The notes under the pieces are model-generated. The model ran no database searches. It was not told where the DNA came from and saw only the letters and a list, made by a program, of their open reading frames with translations. The position numbers were made by a program, and so were the translations under genes. This document shows positions 17,685-25,817 of a DNA stretch of 54,230 bases, in pieces (the first letter of the stretch is position 1; each line of letters opens with the position of its first letter). This DNA is from Methanothermobacter sp049720995 (lineage in GTDB: Archaea > Methanobacteriota > Methanobacteria > Methanobacteriales > Methanothermobacteraceae). The stretch is taken from assembly GCF_049720995.1 (NCBI RefSeq), contig NZ_JBNASF010000010.1:1-54230 (forward strand), written 5' to 3'.

Positions 17685-17789
17685 CCAATCACCTCCATGA
17701 TTATATTGCAAAAATAGTATTACTTATTCCATGATAAAAAGCTTTTGATTATTTACTGTCCTAATAAATGTATTAAAAGGTGGTAGTTT

Positions 17790-18380
17790 TCAATCATCCT
17801 TGAAGTCCACGAAGATGCTCTCTGAGCCATTGGTGTGGTAGGATGTCACGTTGACGTCCCTGTCCGCATCAACCTGGATGTCCACGGTCATGGTCCTGCA
17901 CTGCCCCTCCCTGGTGCTGTTGCGGACCTGGGGGTGGAGTGCATCATCGGGCGCACCCACCGAGACCAGGGACGTGACCACCGTGACGGCTATGAGGAAT
18001 GATAGGAGGGCCCACTCACCGGCCGTCCCTGTCTTTATCCTCTTCTTCCTCTGGAGGCAGTGGTAGGGTGTGTCCTTGAGGGGGTAGAGCAGGGGGCATC
18101 CATGGACCGTGAAGAGGTCCAGAAGGATGTGGGATGTGATTCCAGCAAGGAGCGGGATCCCGTTCTCCGGACTCTTCAGTGAATAGAGTAGAAGGGGTGG
18201 TAAAATAAGGAGTGTGTGTCCGATGCCCCTGTGCCTCCCTGTGAGGTAATCCAGGAGGTCAGGGACTGTACCCGCAGCCCCGGCGAGGAGGGCCCCTCTG
18301 ATGATTGACGTTACAGGGTACAGGAAGTTGATCAGGAGGAAGAGAACGACTGCAGCTGTTACATGAGTCCTTAACTTCAC
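17790..18380 (-). CDS. YdjM/DUF457-type membrane metal-dependent hydrolase family protein
   Basis: A 196-residue membrane protein. The pattern THV near the start, PDLLDYLTGRHRGIGHT and SHILLDLFTVHG is characteristic of the DUF457/YdjM family, in which His and Asp residues near membrane helices are thought to bind a metal. About four helices are present, then a C-terminal soluble segment of about 60 residues. The start is GTG at 18380, with AGGTGA five nucleotides upstream. It follows the gene at 18386-18976 by five bases, so the two are probably one transcript. The physiological substrate is unknown for the family. Confidence 0.75.
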   Translation of the reverse strand: MKLRTHVTAAVVLFLLINFLYPVTSIIRGALLAGAAGTVPDLLDYLTGRHRGIGHTLLILPPLLLYSLKSPENGIPLLAGITSHILLDLFTVHGCPLLYPLKDTPYHCLQRKKRIKTGTAGEWALLSFLIAVTVVTSLVSVGAPDDALHPQVRNSTREGQCRTMTVDIQVDADRDVNVTSYHTNGSESIFVDFKDD

Positions 18381-18385
18381 CTATT

Positions 18386-18976
18386 TCACCTTACAATGTA
18401 GTTGATTGTCCTGAAGACTATGAGGGCAAACCAGATTGCGCTCGTTGCAAGGAGACCGTACTCCAGACCCACCCTCAGGTAGCAGAGCGAGGCAAATACT
18501 GATATGAGGGCCATCACCGTGACAGAGACGTCGATGGAGTCCCCATCCAGGCACCTTGATGGGTTGAGCTTCCTGAAGGTTGAGTAGAAGGACTGGACCT
18601 CACCCCTGAAGGTCCCGGTGAGGCCCGCCATGTAATTCACCCTCCCGTTGGTGTGTAGCCAGAGGTACTTGCCCGCCGCCTTCCCTGTGAGGTCCTCGAA
18701 GTGGTCCATGAAGACCCAGGTCTCCCTCTCGATGGATGCTATGGCTGTCATTATCTCTGTGATGGTAAGCTTCTCCTGTGCACCGGGTTCATGGGCCCTC
18801 ATTATCTCCAGGAGGCCTGCCTTGAGGGGCATGGGTGATACCAGGTAGACCATGGCGGCCTGGAGGTTGAGTTCCTCTGCCCTTTCACTGAGTTCATGGT
18901 AGGTGTCCCTGATGTTCCCGCCGCAGTGGATGATGTTGCCATCCTCAAGACAGGACACGATTTTTATTAAATCCAT
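18386..18976 (-). CDS. Conserved-looking protein with two C-terminal membrane helices
   Basis: Not recognised. A 196-residue protein with a soluble helical N-terminal part (about 1-135) and two hydrophobic helices at about 145-165 and 170-190, ending in a short basic tail. No ribosome binding site precedes ATG 18976. A TATA-like TTTTAAATA lies about 31 nt upstream of the ATG, so the transcript may be leaderless. It is followed after five bases by the DUF457-type gene, probably in the same operon. Confidence 0.65.
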   Translation of the reverse strand: MDLIKIVSCLEDGNIIHCGGNIRDTYHELSERAEELNLQAAMVYLVSPMPLKAGLLEIMRAHEPGAQEKLTITEIMTAIASIERETWVFMDHFEDLTGKAAGKYLWLHTNGRVNYMAGLTGTFRGEVQSFYSTFRKLNPSRCLDGDSIDVSVTVMALISVFASLCYLRVGLEYGLLATSAIWFALIVFRTINYIVR

Positions 18977-19221
18977 GGAATAAAGTAATAAATAATATTA
19001 TTTAAAATTTTCGTATGATGATGTGGGGTGCGACAGATTTTTACTGCTGTAGGTTTAAGGGAGGAATAGGATAAGATGGTCTGGAAGGGATAAAATCAGC
19101 AGACTGTGGCTGGTATGAGCATGGATATCATGTGCAGTTGATTTAACCTTCATAAAGGAAGCCCTGACCAATGCTGGAGGTCCCTGATATATCCCCCATG
19201 GATCAGAGAAAGGATGATTGA
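18977..19221. other. Divergent intergenic region before the polysaccharide cluster
   Basis: The first 45 bases are very AT-rich and hold the probable promoter of the minus-strand gene. The rest carries no obvious gene, repeat or palindrome. The polysaccharide operon start at 19222 is preceded by AGGATGA at a short spacing. Confidence 0.4.
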
Positions 19222-20484
19222 ATGAAGATACCATCACCATTATCAAACAGCGAGCATCGACGTGTCCTGGATAACATAATCTCACTCACAAGTATACAGC
19301 TTGTGCAGTACCTCCTCCCCCTCATCACATTCCCCTACCTCACCAGGGTCCTGGGTCCTGCCAACTTCGGTAAGGTCGCCTTCACGGTTGCCTTCATAAC
19401 CTACTTCCAGATACTGACAGACTATGGCTTCAACTTCTCAGCCACCAGGGAGATCTCAATACACCGTGATGACACTGAAAGGGTGTCCCGGATCTACAGC
19501 TCGGTTATGGCAACAAAGACCATCCTCCTGGCAGTGACATTCATGGCCATGCTCGTCACGGTCTTCCTGATTGACAGATTCAGATCAGACTACCTCCTCT
19601 ACATCTTCACCTACGGCCTCGTTGTGGGCAACCTCCTCTTCCCGGTCTGGTTCTTCCAGGGAGTTGAGAGGATGAGGTACATAAGCATCCTGAGGATAGT
19701 GAACTCCCTCATCTACACCGCACTCATATTCCTTGCTGTGCGGGGACCCGGGGATTACCTCTACGTACCCCTCATAAACTCGGCGGGATTCATAGCCGTC
19801 GGTTTATACAGTCAGAGGATAGTCATGAGGGAATTCGGTGTTAAATTCATGATTCCATCCCCTGCTGATATAAGGGAGCAGCTCCTTGAGGGGTGGCACC
19901 TCTTCATTTCAACCCTGGCCATAAGCCTCTACACCACATCCAACCGTTTCATACTGGGACTCCTTGTGAGCAGCGCAACCCTTGGATACTATGCCGTGGC
20001 AGAGGATATAACCAGGGCCCTCCAGGGGATCGTATCACCCATAAGTCAGGCCATCTACCCCTACTTCTCAAGGATCCAGAAGGATGACCATGAAAGGGCG
20101 AAGTATGAGCTCAGGAAGATGCTGATCTTCATTGGGGTCCTGACCTTCGGGCTGTCTCTTGGCCTCGTCTTCCTTGCACCCCTCATCGTGGGGATACTTG
20201 CGGGTCCCTCCTATGGTGAGAGCATCCCCCTCCTCCAGATACTGGTCTTCATAATCTTTGCAGTCGGTGTCAACAACATCCTGGGTGTCCAGGGACTGGT
20301 ATCCTTCGGCTACAAGGAGAAGTTCATGAGGATCGTCATATTTGCAGGTGTGGTGCACATCGGTCTCCTTCTGGGACTCGTCATGCTCCTGGGCTCAGGG
20401 GGTGCCGCGGTTGCCGTTGTCACCACCGAAATCATTATCGGAATCATTGAGTATATCATACTCAGAAGGATGGGAGTGCTATGA
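19222..20484 (+). CDS. Polysaccharide flippase (Wzx/RfbX-like)
   Basis: A 420-residue membrane protein with about 12 hydrophobic helices. The opening NIISLTSIQLVQYLLPL and TFPYLTRVLGPANFGK are characteristic of Wzx-type O-antigen and oligosaccharide flippases (MOP superfamily). It would flip lipid-linked glycans across the cytoplasmic membrane. It is the first gene of the plus-strand part of the glycan cluster, and its stop overlaps the start of the glycyl radical enzyme gene by four bases (ATGA), suggesting translational coupling. A second flippase of the same superfamily lies at 25818-27251, so two different glycans may be exported. Confidence 0.88.
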   Translation: MKIPSPLSNSEHRRVLDNIISLTSIQLVQYLLPLITFPYLTRVLGPANFGKVAFTVAFITYFQILTDYGFNFSATREISIHRDDTERVSRIYSSVMATKTILLAVTFMAMLVTVFLIDRFRSDYLLYIFTYGLVVGNLLFPVWFFQGVERMRYISILRIVNSLIYTALIFLAVRGPGDYLYVPLINSAGFIAVGLYSQRIVMREFGVKFMIPSPADIREQLLEGWHLFISTLAISLYTTSNRFILGLLVSSATLGYYAVAEDITRALQGIVSPISQAIYPYFSRIQKDDHERAKYELRKMLIFIGVLTFGLSLGLVFLAPLIVGILAGPSYGESIPLLQILVFIIFAVGVNNILGVQGLVSFGYKEKFMRIVIFAGVVHIGLLLGLVMLLGSGGAAVAVVTTEIIIGIIEYIILRRMGVL

Positions 20485-22409
20485 AGAATACCGTGCTGAA
20501 GATCGCAAGGAGAACACCGTTCTTCCCCTATTTAAGGGCCTATCACACCCTATACCGGAAGCAGGGCCTGGATTGTATTAAAACCAGGATAATCAGCTCC
20601 GGCAAAAAGGACATCCTTGAAAGGAGGCTCCATCAGCTTGAGAAGGTCTGCAGGGACTCCCGCATACATTTCAATCCCGGTGACAGGTTCTTCTACAGCA
20701 TAGACACCGGGATCCATGTCCTGGAGACAGAGGGTTACAGGCGCCTTGGAAACCTCACACCTGACTACGGACTCCTGGTTGAGAGGGGCCTTGAGGGTAT
20801 TGATGAGATGATAGAAGATGAGCCGGGTGGTTACCCGGATATCCTCAGAAGGGCCCTGGGGGCTGTTAAGCTCTACCTTGAGAGGTGCGCTGAGCACTCA
20901 CCTGAAATCGCAGATAAACTCAGAAGGGTGCCCCTGAAGCCGGCAGAAACCCTGGAGGAGGCACTGCAGTCAATACTGTTCATGAATTCCCTCATCTGGA
21001 TGTACGGGCACCCCCTCATCGGCCTTGGGAGGCTTGACAGCATCCTTAAGGAGTACCATGAGGACCCTGAGGAGTCCCGTGAACTCATAAGGGACTTCAT
21101 CCTGAGCGTCTCCTCCTGCTATGAGTTCAAGAGCAACGTCCTCCCCGGGGACACCGGACAGGTGATTGTCCTCGGAGGGGAATACAACGACCTCACACGG
21201 ATATTCCTGGAGGTCATGCTGGAACTCAGAATACCCGACCCCAAGGTTGTGCTCAGGGTTAACAGCAGAACACCGGATGATGTATGGGAGCTCAGCTACC
21301 GGTGCCTCAGGGAGGGCCTCGGCTATCCCCTCTTCTCCAATGACGATGTCATCGTGGACGCCCTCAGTCAGTACTACAGCAGATCAGACGCCCTGGAGTA
21401 CGCGACATCTGCCTGCTGGGAGCCACTCATCCCGGGTAGGTCCTCTGACCAGAACAACCTGGCAAATCTGAACCTCCTGGAGCCCCTGGAGGATGCCCTC
21501 CACGGGTTCAGGGGTGAATTCAATGAACTGCTTGAGAGGTACCGGCAGGAGCTGCACAGGTACATCGATGAAGTTATAGAGAATGTGGAGTCGGTCAGGA
21601 ATGAACCATCACCCCTCCTTTCACTCCTCTTCCCTGACTGTATCAGGAACTCCCGGGATATCTGTGATGGTGCAGGCTACTCCATCAACGGGGTGCTGAC
21701 CGTGGGGATGGGGAACCTGGTAAACTCCCTCCTCAACATCAGGAGGTTCTGCTATGATGAGAAGACGATGGATATCACCGAGGTTGAAGAGGTGATCATG
21801 GATGATTTCAGGTCCTCCGAGGCACTCAGGGTGGGCCTCGAGTTAATTTCTCCAGGGTATGGTATGGACGAGGATGAGGTGGTGGAACTGACAAACACCA
21901 TCATCCAGATGCTGCAGGATAAACTCGGGGGGAGATACAAGTTCGGTTTAAGTTCCCCGGGCTACATAACACTGGGGGAATCCACCGGGGCATCCTTTGA
22001 TGGGAGACACGCAGGTGAACCCCTCGGCGTCCACATCTCCCCCCTTAAATTCACTGACGGCATGTCCTACACCGAGGTCCTCAACTTTGCAGCAGCCCTG
22101 GACTACATGAAGGCCTTCAATGGGGGTGTTGTTGATATAATGGTCGACAGGCCATTCCTTGACCGTGCAGGGAATGAATTCATGGCACTCATAAGGACAG
22201 GTCTCCGTAGGGGTGTTATGCAGCTCCAGGTCAATGTCCTGGATCCTGAAGTACTCCTGAGGGCAAGGGACAACCCTGAACTCTACCCTGACCTCATAGT
22301 GAGGGTCTGGGGATTCAGCACCTACTTCAGGGACCTTCCAGAGGAGTACAGGGAGTTAATAGTCAGGAGGGTCCTTGAATACTCAAAGCATGGTGGTTAC
22401 AGTGGATGA
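20481..22409 (+). CDS. pflD: Glycyl radical enzyme (pyruvate formate-lyase-like)
   Basis: A 642-residue glycyl radical enzyme. Near the C-terminus RVWGFSTYF corresponds to the glycyl radical loop, with Gly611. The active-site loop ATSACWEP carries Cys312 followed by Glu314, the C-x-E arrangement of dehydratase- and lyase-type members. It lacks the adjacent Cys-Cys of true pyruvate formate-lyase. The protein is shorter than the 750-850 residues usual for the family, mainly at the N-terminus. The first 30 residues are basic. It is coupled to the flippase upstream (4-bp overlap) and to its activase downstream. In a glycan operon, a radical dehydration or C-C/C-O cleavage on a sugar or polyol is a plausible alternative to formate metabolism. 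The symbol reflects common naming, not a proven reaction. Confidence 0.85.
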   Translation: MKNTVLKIARRTPFFPYLRAYHTLYRKQGLDCIKTRIISSGKKDILERRLHQLEKVCRDSRIHFNPGDRFFYSIDTGIHVLETEGYRRLGNLTPDYGLLVERGLEGIDEMIEDEPGGYPDILRRALGAVKLYLERCAEHSPEIADKLRRVPLKPAETLEEALQSILFMNSLIWMYGHPLIGLGRLDSILKEYHEDPEESRELIRDFILSVSSCYEFKSNVLPGDTGQVIVLGGEYNDLTRIFLEVMLELRIPDPKVVLRVNSRTPDDVWELSYRCLREGLGYPLFSNDDVIVDALSQYYSRSDALEYATSACWEPLIPGRSSDQNNLANLNLLEPLEDALHGFRGEFNELLERYRQELHRYIDEVIENVESVRNEPSPLLSLLFPDCIRNSRDICDGAGYSINGVLTVGMGNLVNSLLNIRRFCYDEKTMDITEVEEVIMDDFRSSEALRVGLELISPGYGMDEDEVVELTNTIIQMLQDKLGGRYKFGLSSPGYITLGESTGASFDGRHAGEPLGVHISPLKFTDGMSYTEVLNFAAALDYMKAFNGGVVDIMVDRPFLDRAGNEFMALIRTGLRRGVMQLQVNVLDPEVLLRARDNPELYPDLIVRVWGFSTYFRDLPEEYRELIVRRVLEYSKHGGYSG

Positions 22410-23268
22410 ACTCCTGATAACCGGCATCCAGAGGTTCAGCGTCCATGATGGTCCGGGTATAAGGACCACCGTTTTCCTCAAGGGCTGCACCCTCCGGTGC
22501 CCCTGGTGCTGCAACCCCGAAAACATAAGGGGAGAACCCGAGGTCTACTTCAAAGAGGAGAAATGCATCGGCTGCCTTGAATGTGTGAAGAGATGCAGCT
22601 TCCTTGATAAGCCCCGGGACATATTCAGGTTCCCTGAACACCATGAGTGCGCCAGAAGCTGCCCCTCAGCTGCAATGGGTGTCTACGGTGAGTTCACAGG
22701 AGCAGATGACGTTGCAGAGGTCATACTCAGGGACCTTGACTACTACAGCTCCACCGGCGGCGGTGTCACCTTCTCAGGGGGTGAGCCCCTCCTCCAGGCC
22801 GATGGCATACTCAGTGTCACCCGCAGGATAGGTGAAGTCCCCGCAGCAGTTGAAACATCACTCTTCGCCCCCGGCGAAGCGGTTGAGAAGTTAAAGGGTG
22901 ATGTGGACCTCTTCCTGGTTGATGTGAAGATACTGGATGATGCAGGGTGCCGGGAGGTCACCGGCGGCGACCCTGAGGTTTTCAGGAGGAACTTTGAAAG
23001 GATCTCTGAGGGCAACTTTACAGTAAGGTTCCCGGTGGTGAAGCCCTACACATTCAACAGGGAGAACATCCGGGCCCTCATCAGATTCCTCAGGGAGAAG
23101 ATGGTGGATCACATTGAGGTCCTCGGGATACACAGGCTGGGACTTGAGAAGTACCGGAGTCTGAACCTCCAGATGCCTGATTTCTCAGCCCCTGATGATG
23201 CTGAGATAAAAAAATTGAAGTGGCTACTTGAGAAGGAATCAATAGGAATGAATTACCTGAAAATTTAG
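22402..23268 (+). CDS. pflC: Glycyl radical enzyme activase (radical SAM)
   Basis: This protein installs the glycyl radical on the preceding enzyme. The radical SAM cluster motif is CTLRCPWC (C-x3-C-x2-C). A ferredoxin-like insert with CIGCLECVKRC and CARSCP binds additional Fe-S clusters, typical of activases for non-PFL glycyl radical enzymes. FSGGEPLLQ is the SAM-binding GGE motif. The gene overlaps the end of its substrate enzyme. Start choice is uncertain: GTG 22402 has GGTGG upstream and gives the usual length, ATG 22390 is possible, and TTG 22375 follows AGGAGG but lies within the previous coding sequence. The insert clusters suggest the partner is a dehydratase-type enzyme. Confidence 0.87.
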   Translation: MDELLITGIQRFSVHDGPGIRTTVFLKGCTLRCPWCCNPENIRGEPEVYFKEEKCIGCLECVKRCSFLDKPRDIFRFPEHHECARSCPSAAMGVYGEFTGADDVAEVILRDLDYYSSTGGGVTFSGGEPLLQADGILSVTRRIGEVPAAVETSLFAPGEAVEKLKGDVDLFLVDVKILDDAGCREVTGGDPEVFRRNFERISEGNFTVRFPVVKPYTFNRENIRALIRFLREKMVDHIEVLGIHRLGLEKYRSLNLQMPDFSAPDDAEIKKLKWLLEKESIGMNYLKI

Positions 23269-23278
23269 GTGCATTATC

Positions 23279-24421
23279 ATGTTCAAGTACATCATTGTCG
23301 GCGCCGGTCTTGCAGGTTCCGTCATGGCAGAGAGGATAGCCAGCCGGCTCGGAGAGAGGGTGCTGGTTGTTGAGAGAAGAAGACATGTTGGTGGTAACTG
23401 CTACGATGAGATGGACGATAACGGGATACTGGTGCACCGGTACGGACCGCACATCCTCCACACCGACAGTGAGGAGGTCTTCCATTATCTTTCAGGGTTC
23501 ACAGGCTGGAGGGAGTACCAGCACCGTGTCCTGGGATTCATAGACGGGGCAAAGGTCCCGCTACCATTCAACCTCAATTCGCTGAGGATGCTCCTCCCCC
23601 CGTCAGTGGCTGAGAGGCTCGAGGAGAAACTGGTCGGGAGGTACGGCTTCGGTGCCAGGGTCCCCATACTGGAACTCAGGGAGTCAGGGGACCTCGACAT
23701 AGAGTTCCTTGCAGACTACGTCTACAGAAAGGTCTTCCTCAACTACACCATGAAGCAGTGGGGCTTGAAACCAGAGGAGATGGACCCCGAGGTCACAGGG
23801 AGGGTGCCAGTTGTCCTCTCACGGGATGACCGCTACTTCACTGACAGGTACCAGGTCGTGCCACGGGACGGCTACACAGCCATGGTTGAGAGGATGCTGG
23901 ACCACCCCTGCATCAAGCTTATGCTCAACACCAGCCACCATGAGGTCCTTGAGCTGAGGGATGGGCGGATCCACTTCATGGGCTCCGAGTTCAGGGGGAA
24001 GGTCATATTCACGGGTAAGATCGATGAGCTCTTCGGCTACAGGTATGGTGAGCTCCCCTACAGGTCCCTGGACCTCCAGTTCGAATCCGCTGACACGGAG
24101 TGGTTCCAGGAGGTTGCCACCGTTAACTACCCCAACGACTATGACTTCACCAGGATCACCGAGTTCAAACACCTCCACCCCACAGATTCCAGGAGGACGA
24201 CACTGCTGAGGGAGTACCCCTGCATACACATAGACGGGGAGAATGAGGCCTGCTATCCTGTATTCACAGATGAGACCCGGGCGAAGTATGAAAGATACCT
24301 TGAACTTGCCAGAGAATTTGAGAACCTTATACTGGTCGGGAGGCTTGCAGAGTACCGCTACTATGACATGGATGATATCGTCCTGCGGGCCCTCCAGGTC
24401 TTTGAGGAGATGATACTTTGA
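23279..24421 (+). CDS. glf: UDP-galactopyranose mutase
   Basis: A flavoenzyme that interconverts UDP-galactopyranose and UDP-galactofuranose. It has 380 residues, the usual size. The FAD-binding motif GAGLAGSVMAERI is at residues 8-20, followed by the family signature VGGNCYDEMDDNGILVH and YGPHILHTD. The C-terminal LILVGRLAEYRYYDMDD matches the conserved flavin-binding end of Glf proteins. It is followed by a galactofuranosyltransferase-like gene, so galactofuranose is likely a component of the surface glycan. It starts 10 bases after the activase gene. The 3' end is part of a tandem duplication reaching into the next gene. Confidence 0.94.
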   Translation: MFKYIIVGAGLAGSVMAERIASRLGERVLVVERRRHVGGNCYDEMDDNGILVHRYGPHILHTDSEEVFHYLSGFTGWREYQHRVLGFIDGAKVPLPFNLNSLRMLLPPSVAERLEEKLVGRYGFGARVPILELRESGDLDIEFLADYVYRKVFLNYTMKQWGLKPEEMDPEVTGRVPVVLSRDDRYFTDRYQVVPRDGYTAMVERMLDHPCIKLMLNTSHHEVLELRDGRIHFMGSEFRGKVIFTGKIDELFGYRYGELPYRSLDLQFESADTEWFQEVATVNYPNDYDFTRITEFKHLHPTDSRRTTLLREYPCIHIDGENEACYPVFTDETRAKYERYLELAREFENLILVGRLAEYRYYDMDDIVLRALQVFEEMIL

Positions 24422-24480
24422 GTGGTCTGTCTTCACATGCAAAGGAGTTAAGTGTGAGGAGATGATGCCTTGAGGGTCTG
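24403..24480. repeat. Tandem duplication across glf/glycosyltransferase boundary, period 52 bp
   Basis: TGAGGAGATGATACTTTGAG at 24403 recurs with three changes at 24455, followed in both by GGTCTGT. The first copy encodes the last residues and stop of Glf. The second copy supplies the ribosome binding site (AGGAG) and TTG start of the next gene. The initiation region of the transferase therefore appears to be derived from the end of glf. Confidence 0.65.
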
Positions 24481-25459
24481 TGCCGTTGTCGTCACATACA
24501 ACCGTAAGGATTTACTCGTGGAGTGTCTTGAAGCCCTGAGGAGGCAGACAGGGCCCTTAGATGCAATCTACATCATAGACAACGCCTCAACAGATGGGAC
24601 ACTGGAACTCCTCAGGAGTAAGGGTTATAGGGACGGTGCAGTGATTGAGAACCCCATTGATGGGAGTGAAATCATTATCAGGTATGTCAGACTGCCCCTT
24701 AACACGGGTGGGGCTGGTGGATTCCATGAGGGCGTGAAGAGAGCCTTCCATGATGGATACGACTGGATATGGCTCATGGATGATGATGCTGAACCACTCC
24801 CTGACAGTCTTCAGGGCCTGCTCAGATATGCGGATGATGATACTGCGGCCCTTGCCAACCTCAAGGTCTCCCCGGATGGCAGTCCCCAGTACATACACAG
24901 GGGCTTTTTTGACTTCGACAGCTTCGCGAGGGTTGTGAGGCCTGTGACAGATGATGATTTAAGGGAGGAGACCCTTGAAATTGATCATGCATCCTTTGTG
25001 GGGATCCTGATAAACTCTGATTCGGTCCGGGAGATAGGATTTCCAAGGAAGGAATTCTTCCTGCATTACGATGATGTGGAGTACTGTCTGAGGTTGAGGA
25101 GTACCGGTAAGATCATCCTGGTACCCGGGAGTCTGATTCTGCACAAGGAAGCCGCGGAGAGGGATAACATCACGAAGGGTCTTTTCGGCAGGGAGATCCC
25201 TGTGGTACCCTACGATAAACTGTGGCTCCGGTATTACGGTGTCAGAAATTCCATATGGCTCCGCAGGAAGGAAATGGGCAGGGCACGTTTATTCATTTTC
25301 ATTGTCAGAGCAATCCTCCTATCGATTGCAGCTCAGATAATTACAGGTATCCGTGAGAAACCCTTCAGGAGGATCAGATTTATATTGAGCGCTTATTCTG
25401 ATGGCCTCAGGGGGAGATTTGACAATGAAAAACCCCGTAAGATCCTCTATGGTGATTGA
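24470..25459 (+). CDS. GT2 galactofuranosyltransferase-like glycosyltransferase
   Basis: A 329-residue GT-A fold glycosyltransferase. VVTYNRKDLL opens the nucleotide-binding domain. IIDNASTDGT and WLMDDDAEP (the metal-binding DDD) are typical of GlfT-like GT2 enzymes, and NTGGAGGFHEG is another hallmark of this subgroup. HYDDVEYCLR probably contains the catalytic acid, and the C-terminal part has a hydrophobic membrane-associated segment. The start is TTG 24470 with AGGAG eight nucleotides upstream. It lies directly after glf and presumably uses UDP-galactofuranose. A remnant of a second GT2 gene begins at the base after its stop. Confidence 0.88.
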   Translation: MRVCAVVVTYNRKDLLVECLEALRRQTGPLDAIYIIDNASTDGTLELLRSKGYRDGAVIENPIDGSEIIIRYVRLPLNTGGAGGFHEGVKRAFHDGYDWIWLMDDDAEPLPDSLQGLLRYADDDTAALANLKVSPDGSPQYIHRGFFDFDSFARVVRPVTDDDLREETLEIDHASFVGILINSDSVREIGFPRKEFFLHYDDVEYCLRLRSTGKIILVPGSLILHKEAAERDNITKGLFGREIPVVPYDKLWLRYYGVRNSIWLRRKEMGRARLFIFIVRAILLSIAAQIITGIREKPFRRIRFILSAYSDGLRGRFDNEKPRKILYGD

Positions 25460-25690
25460 ATGGATAATGTCTTTGTGGTCACAGTGACCTATGGTAACAG
25501 GTTCCACCTCCTCAGGAGGGTTATTGAAGCTGCACTGCGTGAAGGTGTCAGCAGGGTAATCATTGCTGATATCAGAGTCCTTAAGTCTTTAACTGGACTA
25601 ACCAAGGGCATTCACTATTTAAGGAATGTCATCATTGATCCGCATGCCTCACTGCGCCGGGATGTAACCATCCACACATCCTCCCCGTAG
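25460..25690 (+). pseudogene. Truncated GT2 glycosyltransferase remnant
   Basis: The first 36 residues (VVTVTYGNRFHLLRRVIEAA and VSRVIIAD) match the N-terminal strand-helix of GT2 transferases. The expected IDNxSxD and DDD motifs never appear. The remaining 40 residues, which include LRNVIIDPHASLRRDVTIH, look unrelated to the fold. The reading frame directly abuts the stop of the previous transferase. An internal deletion is the simplest explanation. It could still be translated, but it cannot be an active transferase. Confidence 0.7.
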
Positions 25691-25817
25691 GAGATAGTTT
25701 TATAGGTAAACTTTACAGAGATAGTAAAGGTTTGTTATGTGAAGTGGATATGTGCCAGAACCACATCGTCATACAGTGTGTAGGCAGGACCATCCCATTA
25801 TTAGTCAGAGTGATTGC

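Noticed and set aside
17709..17711. TTG as start of the CobN-like gene
   Set aside because: It precedes the perfect GGAGGTGAT site, so the site would lie inside the coding sequence; ATA 17684 fits the spacing better.
12999..17717. Many plus-strand reading frames opposite the CobN-like gene
   Set aside because: They have no ribosome binding sites or recognisable domains and mirror codon usage of the long minus-strand gene.
20481..22409. True pyruvate formate-lyase
   Set aside because: The tandem Cys-Cys of the active site is absent; only a single Cys followed by W-E is found, so the specific pyruvate reaction is not supported.
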